Source: Thermoleophilaceae bacterium (GTDB lineage Bacteria; Actinomycetota; Thermoleophilia; Solirubrobacterales; Thermoleophilaceae). From it: a stretch of 64,000 bases of DNA. The position numbers were made by a program, and so were the translations under genes. The notes under the pieces were generated by a model. It ran no database searches, was not told the origin of the DNA, and was given only the letters and a program-made list of their open reading frames with translations. Every line of letters begins with the position of its first letter. Position 1 is the stretch's first letter. Location of the stretch: contig JAUJOQ010000006.1 of assembly GCA_030447725.1 (NCBI GenBank), positions 156,639 through 220,638 of the forward strand, written 5' to 3'. Of the stretch, positions 44,408 through 53,181 are shown one piece after another.

Positions 44408-45040
44408 ATGCTCTTTGTTCTCACGGGTTCGAGCGCTGCTGGCAAGAGCGCTGTGCTCCCGGCGCTGGCTGCTCGGGTCAAGAGACTCGAACCGCATGAT
44501 TTCGACGAGCTGGGCGTCCCTCGAGGCGCCAGTCGCAAGTGGCGCCAAGAAGCCACAGAACAGTGGACTAAGCGCGTCGTTGCCTCCGACGCCGACGGCC
44601 GCGACACGCTGATAGCCGGTCAGACTCCAATCGGCGAATGGCTTTCAGTTCCTTCAGCAACCAAACTTGACGGCGTCGCGGCCTGTCTGCTCGACGTCAG
44701 CGACGGAATTCGCGCGGAGCGTCTGGCCCGACGTTCGGCTGGGATCGCGCCCGGCGGCACCGAGCTCGGACATCTGCTCGCCTGGGCGTCCTGGCATCGC
44801 TCCCACGCGGCCGATCCGCAATGTCGGCAAGACGTGATTCGGCAAGGCGGTTGGGAGCGGATGTGCTGGCAACGCTGGCAGCGCTGGGAGCGCGGCGACC
44901 GGCGGTGGGATGTCTTGACGCTCGACACGTCAATCGCGCCAATTGACGAAACTGTCGAACAGCTCGCCCACTGGATCGCGGAGCGGCGGAGCTCTCACTG
45001 CGAAGGAACACTCGCTCTGTCGGGGCGCTGGTGGACGTAG
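44408..45040 (+). CDS. P-loop nucleotide-binding protein, kinase-like
   Basis: A 210-residue protein with Walker A GSSAAGKSAVLP immediately at the N-terminus (MLFVLTGSSAAGKS) and a probable acidic site HDFDELG. The rest (LLDVSDGIRAERLARRS, then Trp/Arg-rich RMCWQRWQRWERGDRRW) resembles small-molecule or nucleotide kinases of the AAA_18/shikimate-kinase-like kind, but the substrate is unknown. TAGCTT (44396-44401) is 6 nt before the ATG. GC content is somewhat lower than the core genes, and it lies in the island. Confidence 0.7.
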   Translation: MLFVLTGSSAAGKSAVLPALAARVKRLEPHDFDELGVPRGASRKWRQEATEQWTKRVVASDADGRDTLIAGQTPIGEWLSVPSATKLDGVAACLLDVSDGIRAERLARRSAGIAPGGTELGHLLAWASWHRSHAADPQCRQDVIRQGGWERMCWQRWQRWERGDRRWDVLTLDTSIAPIDETVEQLAHWIAERRSSHCEGTLALSGRWWT

Positions 45041-45192
45041 GGCGTGCCACGCGACGTGCTCGCGCGAGAGCATGACCTCCCGCGGATCGCCGTGGCGGCT
45101 CGAGCGCTGCTCGCCGGCGACGACCTCTTGGGCTGGGTAGGAACGACCGCATATCAGGGCTCGCCGGCGACGACTGCTGCGACACTCCGCGG

Positions 45193-46227
45193 GTGCGTGT
45201 CTGGGTTGACCTCACCAACACGGCCCACATCTACGTGCTTCGCCCGCTGGTCGAGCGTCTCGAGCAGGCCGGTCACGATGTGGAGATCACCGCGCGTCCT
45301 CTGTCGCAGACGGTCCAGGCGCTCGAGGCGTGGGGCCACCCGCACATCGTCGTAGGGCGCCACGGAGGGGCTGGACGCGCCGGCAAGGCGCGTGCCGCCG
45401 CCGGGCGGGTGGCTGCGCTCGTGCGGTTCGCCCGCCAGCGCCGCTTCGACTGCGCCCTCGCGCACGGCTCTACCGACCTCCCGGTCGCCTGCCGGGTGTT
45501 CGGCATACCCAACACGACGATGTTCGACTACGAGTGGGCGACGACCCAGCTCGGCCTCAACTGCCGCCTCGCCTCGCGGACGCTCGCCCCCGACGCGATT
45601 CCGGTTGAGCGCCTCGCGCGCCTCGGGGCACGCGGGCGGAAGCTCGTGCGCTACCCGGGCCTGAAGGAGGAGTACTACCTGCACGACTTCCGGGCGGACC
45701 GCGGCGTGCTCGATGAGCTCGGCCTCGACCCGGCGCGCGTACTCTGCATCGTGCGCACCTCCCCCGCCTACGCCCTGTACCTCGGTGGAAGAGAGAGCGC
45801 CGTACTCCCCCGCGTGCTCCGCCGGCTGGCCGACGACGAGCGCACGCAGACCGTCGTCATCGCGCGTACACCCGAGCAGAGCGACACGATCGACGCGCTC
45901 GGGCTGGAACGGACCGTGGTGCCGCGCAGAACGGTCGATGCACGGAGCCTGATCGCCCTCGGTGACGTGGTCGTCTCCGCGGGGGGGACTATGAACCGCG
46001 AGGCAGCGGTGCTCGGGACACCCGTCTGGTCGATCTTCGACGGCCGCTTGGGGGCAGTCGACGAGCTGCTCATGCGCGAGGGCAGGCTGCGCATGCTCCG
46101 ATCGCCGGATGACCTGGAGCTCGCCAAGAAGCCTGGCGGCGACGGCCGACCCCTTCGCCGGCGCGATCCCGCGGACCTGCTTCAGATGGCGCTGCCCTGG
46201 ATCGAACCCGACGCGGGCAGCGGCTAG
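45193..46227 (+). CDS. DUF354-family protein (GT-B/epimerase-like fold)
   Basis: A 344-residue protein of the DUF354 group, related in fold to MurG and UDP-GlcNAc 2-epimerase. It starts MRVWVDLTNTAHIYVLRPL and has FGIPNTTMFDYEWA, IVRTSPAYALYLGG, VVIARTPEQ and the donor-site-like ALGDVVVSAGGTMNREAAVLGTP. Such proteins occur in surface polysaccharide clusters, which agrees with the genes downstream. GTG start. Its stop shares the palindromic CTAG with the stop of the convergent wecA-like gene. Confidence 0.85.
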   Translation: MRVWVDLTNTAHIYVLRPLVERLEQAGHDVEITARPLSQTVQALEAWGHPHIVVGRHGGAGRAGKARAAAGRVAALVRFARQRRFDCALAHGSTDLPVACRVFGIPNTTMFDYEWATTQLGLNCRLASRTLAPDAIPVERLARLGARGRKLVRYPGLKEEYYLHDFRADRGVLDELGLDPARVLCIVRTSPAYALYLGGRESAVLPRVLRRLADDERTQTVVIARTPEQSDTIDALGLERTVVPRRTVDARSLIALGDVVVSAGGTMNREAAVLGTPVWSIFDGRLGAVDELLMREGRLRMLRSPDDLELAKKPGGDGRPLRRRDPADLLQMALPWIEPDAGSG

Positions 46228-47402
46228 TGTCGACCAGCGCTCAGCACGCGCTCGACGGCCTCCTCCGGCGCGTCCTCCTGAGGATCCGGCCGGCGACGAA
46301 GGCGCAGAAGCTCGAGGTGGCGGCGCTTCAGGATCTCGAGCGAGTACACCATCCATACGCTGGCACCGATCACGAACACGCCGGCGATGCCTAGGAGAAG
46401 TGCGCGCTCGAGGTCCCAGGAACCCTCGGGGCGGGGCGGGAAGAAGCGAGCGAAGATCGCATAGGCCGCGAGTAGCGCCGCCCAGACGTGCAGGTATGCC
46501 GCCGTGCGCCGTTGGGACAAGCCGATTCGCAAGAACCGGTGGTAGAAGTGGTTGTGGTCGGCACCCCATGGCGGGCGGCGGTACTTCAGGCGCTTCAGGA
46601 CCACGAACGACGTATCGAGGATCGGCACCGCGAGGACCAGCATCGGCGCAACCAGGGTGATCGCGGCCGCTGTCTTGAAGAGGCCGTCGAGGGCCAGGGC
46701 CGCGATCAAGAACCCGAGCGCCAGTGCGCCGGAATCGCCCATGAAGATCTTTGCCGGGTGGTAGTTATGGCGCAGGAAGCCGAGCGTGGCGCCACAGACG
46801 ATCGCCGCGAGCGCCGCGGCTTCCATTCGGCCGAAGGAGGCGGCAAGCACCGCGAACGCCGCGGCAGCAATCGCCACGATGCCGGCGGCAAGCGCATCCA
46901 TGCCGTCGATGAGGTTCACGAGGTTCGCGACGCCCGCGATCCATGCGACCGCCAGCGGGTAGGCGAGCCAGCCGAGGTCGTGGTCGCCCACGAACGGCAG
47001 CGTGATGTGATCGATCGTGAGCTCATAGCCGACGACTGGCACGAGGGCGAGGAGCGTCACGCCGGCGAGCTTGACGCTCGGCCTGACGCCTCGCAGATCG
47101 TCGACGAGCCCCAGTGCGGCCACGCCGAGCACTCCGAGCAGGATGCCGGTGTACGTGCCATCGAGGTCGACGAAGAGCACGGCGGGCACGAGGATGCCGG
47201 CGACGATGGCGAGTCCGCCGATGCGGGGGACGGGGCCCGTGTGGACACGCGGCCGGTCCACGGAATCGTCAAGCCCCCCGATATGCGGCGCGAGCCGTCC
47301 AACCAGCGGCGTCAGGACGAGGACGAGGGCGGCGGCGGCAAGTAGCCCCCACACGACGGCACCGTCCCCCGCGAGGGCTCGCAAGGCGTCCCAGAAGGAC
47401 AT
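46224..47402 (-). CDS. WecA/TagO-like polyprenyl-phosphate sugar-1-phosphate transferase
   Basis: A 392-residue membrane enzyme with about ten helices of the MraY/WecA (GT4-type) superfamily, which transfers GlcNAc-1-P (or similar) from UDP-sugar to undecaprenyl phosphate and starts glycan assembly. Signature loops: GLVDDLRGVRPSVKL, NLVNLIDGMDALAAG (catalytic Asp region), IFMGDSGALALGF, and the cytoplasmic HNHFYHRFLRIGLS. A cytoplasmic basic tail follows. TATAAC is 8 nt before its ATG. The initiating enzyme for the adjacent sugar-nucleotide operon is the natural reading. Confidence 0.92.
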   Translation of the reverse strand: MSFWDALRALAGDGAVVWGLLAAAALVLVLTPLVGRLAPHIGGLDDSVDRPRVHTGPVPRIGGLAIVAGILVPAVLFVDLDGTYTGILLGVLGVAALGLVDDLRGVRPSVKLAGVTLLALVPVVGYELTIDHITLPFVGDHDLGWLAYPLAVAWIAGVANLVNLIDGMDALAAGIVAIAAAAFAVLAASFGRMEAAALAAIVCGATLGFLRHNYHPAKIFMGDSGALALGFLIAALALDGLFKTAAAITLVAPMLVLAVPILDTSFVVLKRLKYRRPPWGADHNHFYHRFLRIGLSQRRTAAYLHVWAALLAAYAIFARFFPPRPEGSWDLERALLLGIAGVFVIGASVWMVYSLEILKRRHLELLRLRRRPDPQEDAPEEAVERVLSAGRH

Positions 47403-47410
47403 CGGCCCAG

Positions 47411-47450
47411 GTTATACCTGACGGGTAGGGCGGAGCCGCCTTGCTAGGAT
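47411..47450. promoter_or_regulatory. Divergent leaderless promoters of wecA-like and nucleotide-sugar dehydrogenase genes
   Basis: Minus strand TATAAC (47416-47411) ends 8 nt before ATG 47402. Plus strand TAGGAT (47445-47450) ends 7 nt before TTG 47458. The two start codons are 55 bp apart, so both operons share one control region. Confidence 0.6.
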
Positions 47451-47457
47451 CGTCCGC

Positions 47458-48762
47458 TTGACGGAGGTCGTCTCGGTCACCCGCTTTGAAGATCGCGTGG
47501 CCGCGGGGCAGCTGCGCGTCGGCGTGATCGGTCTCGGCTACGCAGGACTGCCGCTCGCGATGGCCTTTGCCGAGGCAGGCTTCGACGTCTCCGGCATCGA
47601 CCTCGACGCCGAGCGCGTTCGAGCGATCGGCGAGCGACGCTCGTACCTCGTGGACGTTCCGGCAGAACGTTACGCCGGCCTCGCCGGGACCCTCGCCGCC
47701 AGCGCGGACTACGACGGCGTCGGCGATCTCGACGCGATGACGATCTGCGTGCCCACGCCGCTTTCGAAGACGCGCACGCCGGATCTCACCTACATAGTGT
47801 CAGCCGCCCAGTCGGTCGCCGCCCAGCTGCGTCCGGGACAGCTCGTCGTGCTCCAGTCGACGACGCATCCCGGGACTACCGAAGAGATCGTCCTGCCGAT
47901 CCTGGAGGAGCAGGGCGGCAAGGTGGGGCAGGACTTCTTCCTCGGTTACGCGCCCGAACGCGTGGATCCCGGCAACCACCGCTTCACGCTGCGCTCGACG
48001 CCACGCGTCGTGGCCGGCGTCACGGCGGAGTGCCGGCGTCGGGTGGAGCTGCTCTACCGTCAGGTCGTCGACACCGTCATACCGGTCTCGAGCACCATGG
48101 TCGCCGAGACGGCGAAGCTGCACGAGAACACCTTCCGCGCCGTGAACATCGCCCTCGCGAACGAGCTGGCGCTGATGTGCGACCGGCTCGGAATCTCCTC
48201 CTGGGAGGTCATCGACGCGGCGGCTACGAAGCCGTTCGCCTTCCTTCCGCACTACCCGGGGCCCGGCCTCGGCGGCGACTGCATCCCCGTGGTCCCGCAC
48301 TTCTTGGCTTGGCGGCTGCGCGAGTACGGCTATACAAGCGTGCTGATCGACGCGGCGCACGAGATCAACGCGCAGATGCCGATGTACGTGACCCAGAAGG
48401 TGGCCGACGCTCTCAACGACGCCGGGAAGCCTGTCAAGGGCTCACGGCTGCTCCTTCTGGGCCTTGCCTATAAGGCCGACGTCCACGACACACGCGAGTC
48501 GCCGAGCCTCGAGATCTTGCGCCAGCTTCGTGCCCGTGGCGCCGACATCCGTTATTGCGACCCGTGGGTGCCGGAGATGGACTTCGACGGCGAACGCTAC
48601 GAGAGCGTGGACTTCATCCCCGAGGAGGTCGAGGCGGCCGACTGCGTGGTGGTCCTCACCGCCCACGAGGCATTCATGGAGCGACCGCTGTGGCTTGTGG
48701 CCAAGCAGGTGGTTGACACGCGCAACGTCGTCCCGGACGCCCCCGGCGTCTGGCGCATCTGA
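47458..48762 (+). CDS. UDP-N-acetyl-D-mannosamine/UDP-sugar 6-dehydrogenase family protein
   Basis: NAD-dependent nucleotide-sugar dehydrogenase of 434 residues, oxidising the sugar C6 to a uronic acid. NAD motif VGVIGLGYAGLPLAMAFAEAG; the catalytic lysine and asparagine in ETAKLHENTFRAVNIALANE; the catalytic cysteine in GPGLGGDCIPVVPHFL; and the C-terminal domain opens LLLLGLAYKADVHDTRESPS. The group resembles WecC-type (UDP-ManNAc) dehydrogenases more than UDP-glucose ones, but the substrate is inferred. TTG start, leaderless promoter; first gene of a coupled operon. Confidence 0.9.
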   Translation: MTEVVSVTRFEDRVAAGQLRVGVIGLGYAGLPLAMAFAEAGFDVSGIDLDAERVRAIGERRSYLVDVPAERYAGLAGTLAASADYDGVGDLDAMTICVPTPLSKTRTPDLTYIVSAAQSVAAQLRPGQLVVLQSTTHPGTTEEIVLPILEEQGGKVGQDFFLGYAPERVDPGNHRFTLRSTPRVVAGVTAECRRRVELLYRQVVDTVIPVSSTMVAETAKLHENTFRAVNIALANELALMCDRLGISSWEVIDAAATKPFAFLPHYPGPGLGGDCIPVVPHFLAWRLREYGYTSVLIDAAHEINAQMPMYVTQKVADALNDAGKPVKGSRLLLLGLAYKADVHDTRESPSLEILRQLRARGADIRYCDPWVPEMDFDGERYESVDFIPEEVEAADCVVVLTAHEAFMERPLWLVAKQVVDTRNVVPDAPGVWRI

Positions 48763-48769
48763 CTACGCA

Positions 48770-49615
48770 GTGCTGATCCTCGGGGCGGGCTACCTCGGGG
48801 CCGCCTTGGCGGAGCTGGCCCTGGCGCGGGACCATGCGGTGACGCTCGCCGACAACTGGTACGCCACCGACCCCTCGCAGCTCGAAGGGCTCCGCGCGGC
48901 CGGCGCCCACGTCGAGACCGCCGACATCCGCTCGCGCAAGGACGTCGATCGCCTGCTGGCCGACCGCCCCGAGCGGGTCGTCCTGCTCGCGGCGCAGGCG
49001 AGTCGCCCGCTGTCGGAGAGCGACCCCGACTACACCGAGGAGACGAACATCACCGGAGCCCGGCGCGTGGCCGAGGCGGTCGCGGCGGTGGGCTGCCCCA
49101 CACTCGTCTACGCGAGCTCGCTTCACGTCTATGGCCCCTCGCCGGTAGGCGAGGTCGGAGCGGACGCCCCCTATGGCCCGCAGGGGGATCTCGCCCACCT
49201 GTCGAAGGTCTACGCGGAGCTCTGTCTTCGCATCTACGCCGAGCGGCACGGCTTCGCGCTCGCCGTCCTGCGGCTCGGGATCGTCTTCGGGCCCAGCCCG
49301 GTCGAGCACGCGCGCCCGGAGTCGCAGACCGTGATCGACAAGTTCCGCCGCCTCGCCGCGGAGGGAGCCCCGCTCCCGCTCGACGACGGCGGGCGCGCCA
49401 CGATCGGCGCGGTCCACGTGGCCGACGCCGCGCGCATCCTTTTTGAGTCGCCGTGGGCTCCGGGCGTCGCGGCCGCGAACGTGGCGGCCGAGACCGTGAC
49501 GGTGGCCGACGTCGCCGCGCTGGCCGGCGGCCGTCGGCCCCAGGGCGGCGCCTCGACCACCTACACCAGCCCCTTCACCTACGAGCACGACCTGGCGGCC
49601 TACCTAGCGCGATGA
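48770..49615 (+). CDS. NAD-dependent epimerase/dehydratase-like protein with altered active site
   Basis: An extended SDR of 281 residues. The NAD loop is LILGAGYLGAALAE and a Ser motif is in VYASSLHVYGPS, but the usual YxxxK is replaced by a segment reading LAHLSKVYAEL, keeping the lysine while the tyrosine position is alanine. VLRLGIVFGPSPVEHA and AVHVADAARI are typical. It might be catalytically dead, use another acid/base, or have a binding role. GTG 48770 is 7 bp after the dehydrogenase stop, and the end overlaps the next gene. Confidence 0.82.
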   Translation: MLILGAGYLGAALAELALARDHAVTLADNWYATDPSQLEGLRAAGAHVETADIRSRKDVDRLLADRPERVVLLAAQASRPLSESDPDYTEETNITGARRVAEAVAAVGCPTLVYASSLHVYGPSPVGEVGADAPYGPQGDLAHLSKVYAELCLRIYAERHGFALAVLRLGIVFGPSPVEHARPESQTVIDKFRRLAAEGAPLPLDDGGRATIGAVHVADAARILFESPWAPGVAAANVAAETVTVADVAALAGGRRPQGGASTTYTSPFTYEHDLAAYLAR

Positions 49616-50490
49616 GGCTGCTCGTCACCGGCGCGACCGGCTTTCTCGGCTGGCGCACGGCGGTCCTCCTCCGCGAGCGCGGGCACGACGTGGTGGCGCT
49701 CAAGCGCCCCGGGGCCGCCCCCCGAGCACACGCCGCCGGGCTCGACGCCGTGGTCGCCGACGCGGGCGACGCCGCGGCGCAGGACCTCGTCGAGGGCTGC
49801 GATGCGGTCCTCCACTTCGCCGGCGTCCCATCGCCGGCCGGAGCCCGCGACGACCCGGCGCGCGCCGTGCGCGAGAACGCCGGGACCACGCTCAACCTGC
49901 TGGAGGGCTGCGCGCGCCATGGCGGCGCGCTCGTCTATCCGTCGACGATCCGCACCGAGGGGCCGGCGCCCGACCCCTACGCCGTCTCCAAGTGGCTCGG
50001 CGAGGAGACCTGCCGCCGCCACCCCGCGCCTGCGACCGTCGTCCGGCTGACCTCGGTCTTCGGCCCCGGGCAGGTCGCGTGGGAGGGGGCCACCGGGGCG
50101 ATCGCTGCGTTCGCCGCGCGCTTCCTCGCCGGCGAGCCGGTCGTCATCCCGGGGGACCCCCAGCGCCTGCGCGACTTCCTCTTCGTCGACGACGCCGTCG
50201 CAGCGCTCGAGACGATCGTCGCCGAGCGGCGGTGGGACGAGACGCTCGATGTGGCGAGCGGAGTGGCGACGCCGCTCATGCGCGCAGCCGAGCTCGTGCG
50301 CGACGCAGTTGGCTCCGACGCCCCGATCGAGACGCCGGGTGGGACGCTCCCGCCGGGCGAGAACGAGAGCTATGAGGCCCTCTCGTCCGCCTGGCTCGAG
50401 GCGCCCGTCCGTCCACTCGAGGAAACTGTCCCCGCCTATGTCGATTGGCTCCGCCATCATTCCGCAGCTCAAGGCCGCGCCCGACCCTGA
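49612..50490 (+). CDS. NAD-dependent nucleotide-sugar epimerase/dehydratase
   Basis: An extended SDR of 292 residues: LLVTGATGFLGWRTAVLL (NAD loop), HFAGVPSPAGARDDP, the Ser/Thr in LVYPSTIRTEG and an intact YAVSK (YxxxK) in DPYAVSKWLGEE; then RLTSVFGPGQVAWEG and FLFVDDAVAALE. Likely a sugar-nucleotide 4-epimerase, dehydratase or reductase. ATG 49612 overlaps the upstream stop (ATGA). Its 3' end overlaps the next gene by 53 bp, unusually deep. Confidence 0.87.
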   Translation: MRLLVTGATGFLGWRTAVLLRERGHDVVALKRPGAAPRAHAAGLDAVVADAGDAAAQDLVEGCDAVLHFAGVPSPAGARDDPARAVRENAGTTLNLLEGCARHGGALVYPSTIRTEGPAPDPYAVSKWLGEETCRRHPAPATVVRLTSVFGPGQVAWEGATGAIAAFAARFLAGEPVVIPGDPQRLRDFLFVDDAVAALETIVAERRWDETLDVASGVATPLMRAAELVRDAVGSDAPIETPGGTLPPGENESYEALSSAWLEAPVRPLEETVPAYVDWLRHHSAAQGRARP

Positions 50491-52447
50491 GCAGCTCGCG
50501 GAGCGCCTCGACGGCGGAGGCTGGCGCGGGCTCGAGGTCTGCCTCATGCCCCGCGACGTGGCGGACTCCGACGCCGTTCGGCGAGCCGTAGCGGTCGTCC
50601 TCGACGCCGCGGGCGAGCGCGGACTCGCACTGACCGCCGAGGCGCCCGTGGCCTGGCCGAGCGGCGCATTCGTGCGAGTCGACCGCCTCGACGACGAGGC
50701 GCGTGCCGGCATCGAGCACAGCGCGGAGTTCGCGGCGGCGATCGGCTCGCCGGTCCTGACGATCCACCTCTTCGTGCCGATGACGCCCGAGGAGTTCCGC
50801 GCACGCGGCGCGCTCGACGAGGCTGCGGTCGAGCAGTTCCTGCGCTTCTTCGCGCGTGCCTGTGCCAGCCGCGGCGTCGAGCCGTTGATCGAGAACGTGC
50901 CGCCGGTCCTCCGCATGCGCTCCGGCGGCGTCTTCCTGTCGCCCATCGGCGGCCACTGGCGCGACCTGCTCGAGTGGGGAGATCGAATCCCTGAGCTCGG
51001 CTTCACCCTCGACACATCACACGCGGCGCTCTTCGAGCACTTCGCGAGTGCCTACCCGACGCTCTTTGCAGTCTCGCCGGCCGACGGCCTGCGGCTCGAG
51101 GACTACGTCGCGAAGCTCGGCGCGCGGACACGCGTGGCGCACGTCTCCGACGCCGAGGGCATCCTCGGGGAGGGCCTTCCCTTCGGGGACGGCGAGCTCG
51201 AGCTCGACCCGGCGGTGGCCGCGCTCGGGTCGGCGGCGGCCTACGTCGTCGCCGAGGTGAACGAGCCGGACCCGGCAGCCTCGCCCGCGATGAAGGCCGG
51301 CTACGCCGAGCTCGAGCGCACGCTGACCGCGCCGGCCGTACCGTGGCCCGCCGCTTCGCGCCGGGTGCCCGAGGACCGCTTCGACTGGGAGACGGTCGTG
51401 CGCAGGCGTGACCCCGTACCGTCCATTCTCGAGCTGCAGGAGCGCTTCGCCGGCAGGCGCGTGCTGATCACGGGCGGAGGCGGTCTCATCGGCCGCACGC
51501 TCGCCACGCTGCTTGACGGCTTCCGCCCGCAGTCGATCACCCTGCTCGACGCCCACGAGGGCTCGCTGACCGCCGATCGCCGCGCGCGCGAGGCGCCGTC
51601 GCTCGAGCGCATCGGGCACATCCTGTGCGATGTCCGCGACCGCGGTCGGCTGGAGGGCGCGATCGCCCGGACGCGCCCCGACGTCGTCTTTCACCTGGCC
51701 GCCTACAAGCACGTCGACTGGGCGGAGATGTATCCGGAGGAGTTCGCGGACGTAAACCTGCACGGCAGCTGGAACGTCCTCGACGTGGCGGGAGCCTCCG
51801 CAATTGAGACGGTCGTCGTCGCCTCGACCGACAAGGCGACGCTGGCGGCTAGCTTCTACGCGCGCACGAAACGGCTGATGGAGCAGCTGACGGTATTCGC
51901 CGCCGCCCGCGACGGCGGTGCCGAGCGCGCCGCGGTACGGCTTGTAAACGTCCTCGGGAGTGCCGGCAGCGCCTCGGAGCTCTTCCTGCGCCAGGCCCGT
52001 GCCAGGGTGCCGCTGACGATCACCGATCCCGGCATGCTCCGCTTCTGGATTACGCTGCCCCATGCCGCGGCGCTAGTCGCCCACGCGGTGCTCGTGGCCG
52101 CGGAGGGCGACGTGCTCGCCACCGCGGCCGCCCCGGCGGTGTTGAGCGTGGGCGAGCTTGCCTCCCGCATCTGGGCAGAGGCGGGCGGCGAGGGGGCGCC
52201 GGCGATCGACCTGCTTGGAGTCCGCGCCGGCGAGACGATGACCGAGGTACTTACAGGCGAGGGCGAAATCCTGGGCGGGGAACGCCACCAGGGCATAGTC
52301 CCGATCGCCGGCGATCGTTCGACGGCAGTGGCCGCCTGGGCCGTAGAGCGCCTGGGCGGCAGGACGACGCGCGAGGAGGCGCGCGCGATCTGGCTCGAGG
52401 CGGCGCGCCGCCCCGACCTTGTCAAGGTGCCGGCAGGCGACCACTGA
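50438..52447 (+). CDS. Fusion: xylose-isomerase-like TIM barrel + CapD/FlaA1-type nucleotide-sugar dehydratase domain
   Basis: A 669-residue protein with two enzymes in line. Residues 1-290 are an AP-endonuclease-2/xylose-isomerase-like TIM barrel: metal residues in LTIHLFVP, PLIENVPP, TLDTSHAALF, RVAHVSDAEG and VAEVNEPD. From about 340 comes a Rossmann domain like UDP-GlcNAc 4,6-dehydratases: VLITGGGGLIGRTLATLL, FHLAAYKHVDWAEMYPEEF, VVASTDKATLAA and FYARTKRLMEQL (TDK and YxxxK). The C-terminus has VLTGEGEILGGE. I know of no described enzyme with this pairing. ATG 50438 is supported by the family-like barrel start GSAIIPQLK. It ends the operon. Confidence 0.85.
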   Translation: MSIGSAIIPQLKAAPDPEQLAERLDGGGWRGLEVCLMPRDVADSDAVRRAVAVVLDAAGERGLALTAEAPVAWPSGAFVRVDRLDDEARAGIEHSAEFAAAIGSPVLTIHLFVPMTPEEFRARGALDEAAVEQFLRFFARACASRGVEPLIENVPPVLRMRSGGVFLSPIGGHWRDLLEWGDRIPELGFTLDTSHAALFEHFASAYPTLFAVSPADGLRLEDYVAKLGARTRVAHVSDAEGILGEGLPFGDGELELDPAVAALGSAAAYVVAEVNEPDPAASPAMKAGYAELERTLTAPAVPWPAASRRVPEDRFDWETVVRRRDPVPSILELQERFAGRRVLITGGGGLIGRTLATLLDGFRPQSITLLDAHEGSLTADRRAREAPSLERIGHILCDVRDRGRLEGAIARTRPDVVFHLAAYKHVDWAEMYPEEFADVNLHGSWNVLDVAGASAIETVVVASTDKATLAASFYARTKRLMEQLTVFAAARDGGAERAAVRLVNVLGSAGSASELFLRQARARVPLTITDPGMLRFWITLPHAAALVAHAVLVAAEGDVLATAAAPAVLSVGELASRIWAEAGGEGAPAIDLLGVRAGETMTEVLTGEGEILGGERHQGIVPIAGDRSTAVAAWAVERLGGRTTREEARAIWLEAARRPDLVKVPAGDH

Positions 52448-52746
52448 CCCTCAGGCCGGCGGTGGTCCGCTTGGTCGGCGCGCACTACGCGCCCGCCGTG
52501 TCCGTGACAGGCGTCTTCGCCCCGCCCGCGCCCAAAGAAAATGCGCCACAGGAGAACAGCAACGACAAGCGCTTGACTTTCATCCGTCGACGAGAGCAGG
52601 AGCGGGTCCTCGGTCGCACGAGAGGGAGTTGCCCTACTTGTCGATTTTCCGGCGCCCCGTTCGACGTCAGGGTAGAAGCGCAGGTTCCAGCCGGTCCACA
52701 GGGCCGGGGCCGGGCGCGGAACGCAAAGCCACAAGGAGGAACACCG
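52448..52746 (+). other. Intergenic region ahead of the YciI-like gene
   Basis: 299 bp without a supportable gene. It contains a short AT-richer patch near 52535-52580 (AAAGAAAATGCGCC and GCGCTTGACTTTC) that may hold a promoter (TTGACT as -35), and ends in AAGGAGG, a strong ribosome site for the next gene. Confidence 0.45.
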
Positions 52747-53172
52747 ATGCGATTCATGGTCCTGGTCAAGGCAACCGAGGAGTCCGAGGCGGGCGTCATG
52801 CCGAGCGAGGAGCTGCTCGCGGCGATGGGGAAGTACAACGAGGAATTGGTCAATGCCGGCGTGATGCTCGCGGGTGAGGGACTACACCCGAGCTCGAAGG
52901 GCGCGCGCGTGAAGTTCTCGGGCAAGGAGCGCACCGTGGTCGACGGCCCGTTCGCCGAGGCGAAGGAGCTGGTGGCCGGCTTCTGGCTGATTCAGGCGAG
53001 GTCGAAGGAAGAGGCGATCGAGTGGGTCAAGCGCTGCCCCAATCCGATGGAGGGGGAGTCGGAGATCGAGGTTCGCCAGGTGTTCGAGGCGGAGGACTTC
53101 GGCGAGGAGCTCACGCCCGAGCTGAGGGAGCAGGAGGAGCGCATCCGCGCGCAGGCCGAGGCCAATAAGTAG
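52747..53172 (+). CDS. YciI/DGPF-domain protein
   Basis: A 141-residue protein with a dimeric ferredoxin-like YCII fold: [32 protein letters not shown] and the family hallmark VVDGPFAEAKELVAGFWLIQ. These proteins are characteristically encoded beside ECF sigma factors of the ECF42 group, and that is what follows here as a remnant. AAGGAGG Shine-Dalgarno. The protein is intact although its presumed partner is not. Confidence 0.92.
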   Translation: MRFMVLVKATEESEAGVMPSEELLAAMGKYNEELVNAGVMLAGEGLHPSSKGARVKFSGKERTVVDGPFAEAKELVAGFWLIQARSKEEAIEWVKRCPNPMEGESEIEVRQVFEAEDFGEELTPELREQEERIRAQAEANK

Positions 53173-53181
53173 GGAGGCGTG

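Noticed and set aside
45109-45174. 16-bp direct repeat GCTCGCCGGCGACGAC, two copies 50 bp apart, as attachment sites
   Set aside because: Too close together to flank an element, GC-rich common words, and no integrase in the window.
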